From: Verrucomicrobia bacterium UBA3750
Lineage (GTDB): Bacteria > Verrucomicrobiota > Kiritimatiellia > RFP12 > UBA1067
DNA length: 12,927 nt
NCBI GenBank assembly: GCA_002371755.1
Contig: DFGM01000005.1
Location: 2,205 to 15,131, forward strand
Direction of reading: 5' to 3'
Position numbers and translations under genes: made by a program. Within the stretch, counting starts at the first letter, position 1. Every line of letters starts with the position of its first letter. A model generated the notes under the pieces. That model saw only the letters and a program-made list of their open reading frames with translations. It was not told where the DNA came from and searched no databases. Shown in pieces: positions 12,300 through 12,927 of this stretch.

Positions 12300-12611
12300 T
12301 TAGAGGGTTTTGCCGCTCTTGACGGAAACCCTGGCCTTCTTGCCGTCCTTCTCGCCAGTGCGAACGCGCGTTCCGCGCTTCGCCTCTGCGTCGTAAGGCA
12401 TGAGCTTGCAGAGCCTGATGGGCATTTCCTTGTCGATGATGCCGCCGGGGGTCTTCTCGGTGCGGCGCATCGCCTTCTTGTGCACGTTGATGCCGCCGAC
12501 GATTGCGGTGCCATCCTTCACGTTCACCGAGAGCACAGTGCCGGTCTTCCCGGCGTCCGTGCCGCTCTTCACGATGACGGTATCGTTCTTTCTGATTCTT
12601 GCGATAGCCAT
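12300..12611 (-). CDS. rplX: 50S ribosomal protein L24
   Basis: Predicted 103-aa L24, an early 50S assembly initiator binding near the 5' end of 23S rRNA. The KOW motif region is visible as IRKNDTVIVKSGTDAGKTG and VLSVN, followed by VGGINVHKKAMRRTEKTPGG (38-57) and IRLCKLMPYD. The ATG at 12609-12611 has AAGGAG seven bases upstream; the frame is open further back but through rplN sequence. Length is normal. Confidence 0.97.
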   Translation of the reverse strand: MAIARIRKNDTVIVKSGTDAGKTGTVLSVNVKDGTAIVGGINVHKKAMRRTEKTPGGIIDKEMPIRLCKLMPYDAEAKRGTRVRTGEKDGKKARVSVKSGKTL

Positions 12612-12625
12612 GTTATTGCTCCTTC

Positions 12626-12927
12626 TCAGACCACTTCCGGGGCCATCGAGAGTATCTTCATGTAGTTCTTGTCGCGCAGTTCGCGTGCGACAGGCCCGAA
12701 GATACGCGTGCCAATCGGGTTCAGCTTGGAATCGACGAGGACGCAAGCGTTCTGGTCGAAGTGGACGGTCGAGCCGTCTTCGCGGCGGATGGGCTGGCCA
12801 GTGCGCACGATGACGGCGGTAGCCACGGCACCCTTCTTGATCGAACCGGTGGGCGAGGCTTCCTTGATGGCAACGCGTATGACGTCGCCAAGATGCGCAT
12901 ATTCCTTGCGCTGCTTGAGGATGCGGA
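12626..12927 (-). CDS. rplN: 50S ribosomal protein L14, 5' end outside window
   Basis: The C-terminal 99 residues of L14 are visible; about 24 residues and the start codon lie beyond the right edge. Diagnostic segments are HLGDVIRVAIKEASPTG, KKGAVATAVIVRTGQPIRR, DGSTVHFDQNACVLVD, NPIGTRIFGPVARELR and the C-terminus MKILSMAPEVV. L14 contacts 16S rRNA in a bridge between subunits. The frame is intact to the edge with two bases of a split codon left over. It is the most upstream spc-operon gene seen, so the operon promoter lies outside. Confidence 0.97.
   Translation of the reverse strand, partial: RILKQRKEYAHLGDVIRVAIKEASPTGSIKKGAVATAVIVRTGQPIRREDGSTVHFDQNACVLVDSKLNPIGTRIFGPVARELRDKNYMKILSMAPEVV

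Overview
This window looks like a chromosomal, mostly housekeeping segment from a moderately GC-rich, Gram-negative-type bacterium. The pointers to a two-membrane cell are YajC, a lipoprotein signal peptide, a lipid A-type acyltransferase and a LysM envelope protein. Several traits suggest the PVC superphylum, with Verrucomicrobiota/Kiritimatiellota as my best guess: no rpmD (L30) gene between rpsE and rplO, a four-cysteine zinc S14, an unusual fold-type III diaminopimelate decarboxylase, and small lineage-looking envelope proteins. This placement is inference; no rRNA gene is present to settle it. I see no phage, transposase, CRISPR array or tRNA.

Left block (1-4706, minus strand). lysA and asd form a translationally coupled lysine/diaminopimelate pair (ATGA overlap) behind a good extended -10 promoter. 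Upstream lies a second minus-strand unit of three overlapping or abutting genes: a membrane-anchored coiled-coil protein, a 54-residue lipoprotein that is easy to miss, and an RluA-family pseudouridine synthase.

Middle block (4743-7170). A short divergent promoter region drives the coiled-coil gene leftward and tgt-yajC-LysM protein rightward. tgt has no Shine-Dalgarno sequence, and its -10 box lies so close to the ATG that the mRNA is probably leaderless. The LysM protein ends in what looks like a YkuD (L,D-transpeptidase) fold stripped of its catalytic centre.

Convergent gap (7171-7479). These 309 bases hold no gene. They contain a degenerate 22-bp tandem repeat (about 6.5 units, 7264-7409) with a palindromic core, plus inverted repeats on either side of it.

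Right block (7480-12927, minus strand). Reading in the direction of transcription, this is the spc ribosomal-protein operon from rplN (cut by the window edge) through rplX, rplE, rpsN, rpsH, rplF, rplR, rpsE and rplO. It then stops. The usual rpmD and secY are absent here, and a structured, terminator-like element follows rplO. A new promoter then starts rpoZ, smpB and a lipid A-type acyltransferase. That acyltransferase has Tyr where the family's HX4(D/E) motif has its acidic residue.

I do not see a convincing undescribed multi-gene system. The most unusual items are the small lipoprotein with its coiled-coil partner, the YkuD-like remnant, the variant acyltransferase, the 22-bp array and the probable leaderless tgt.
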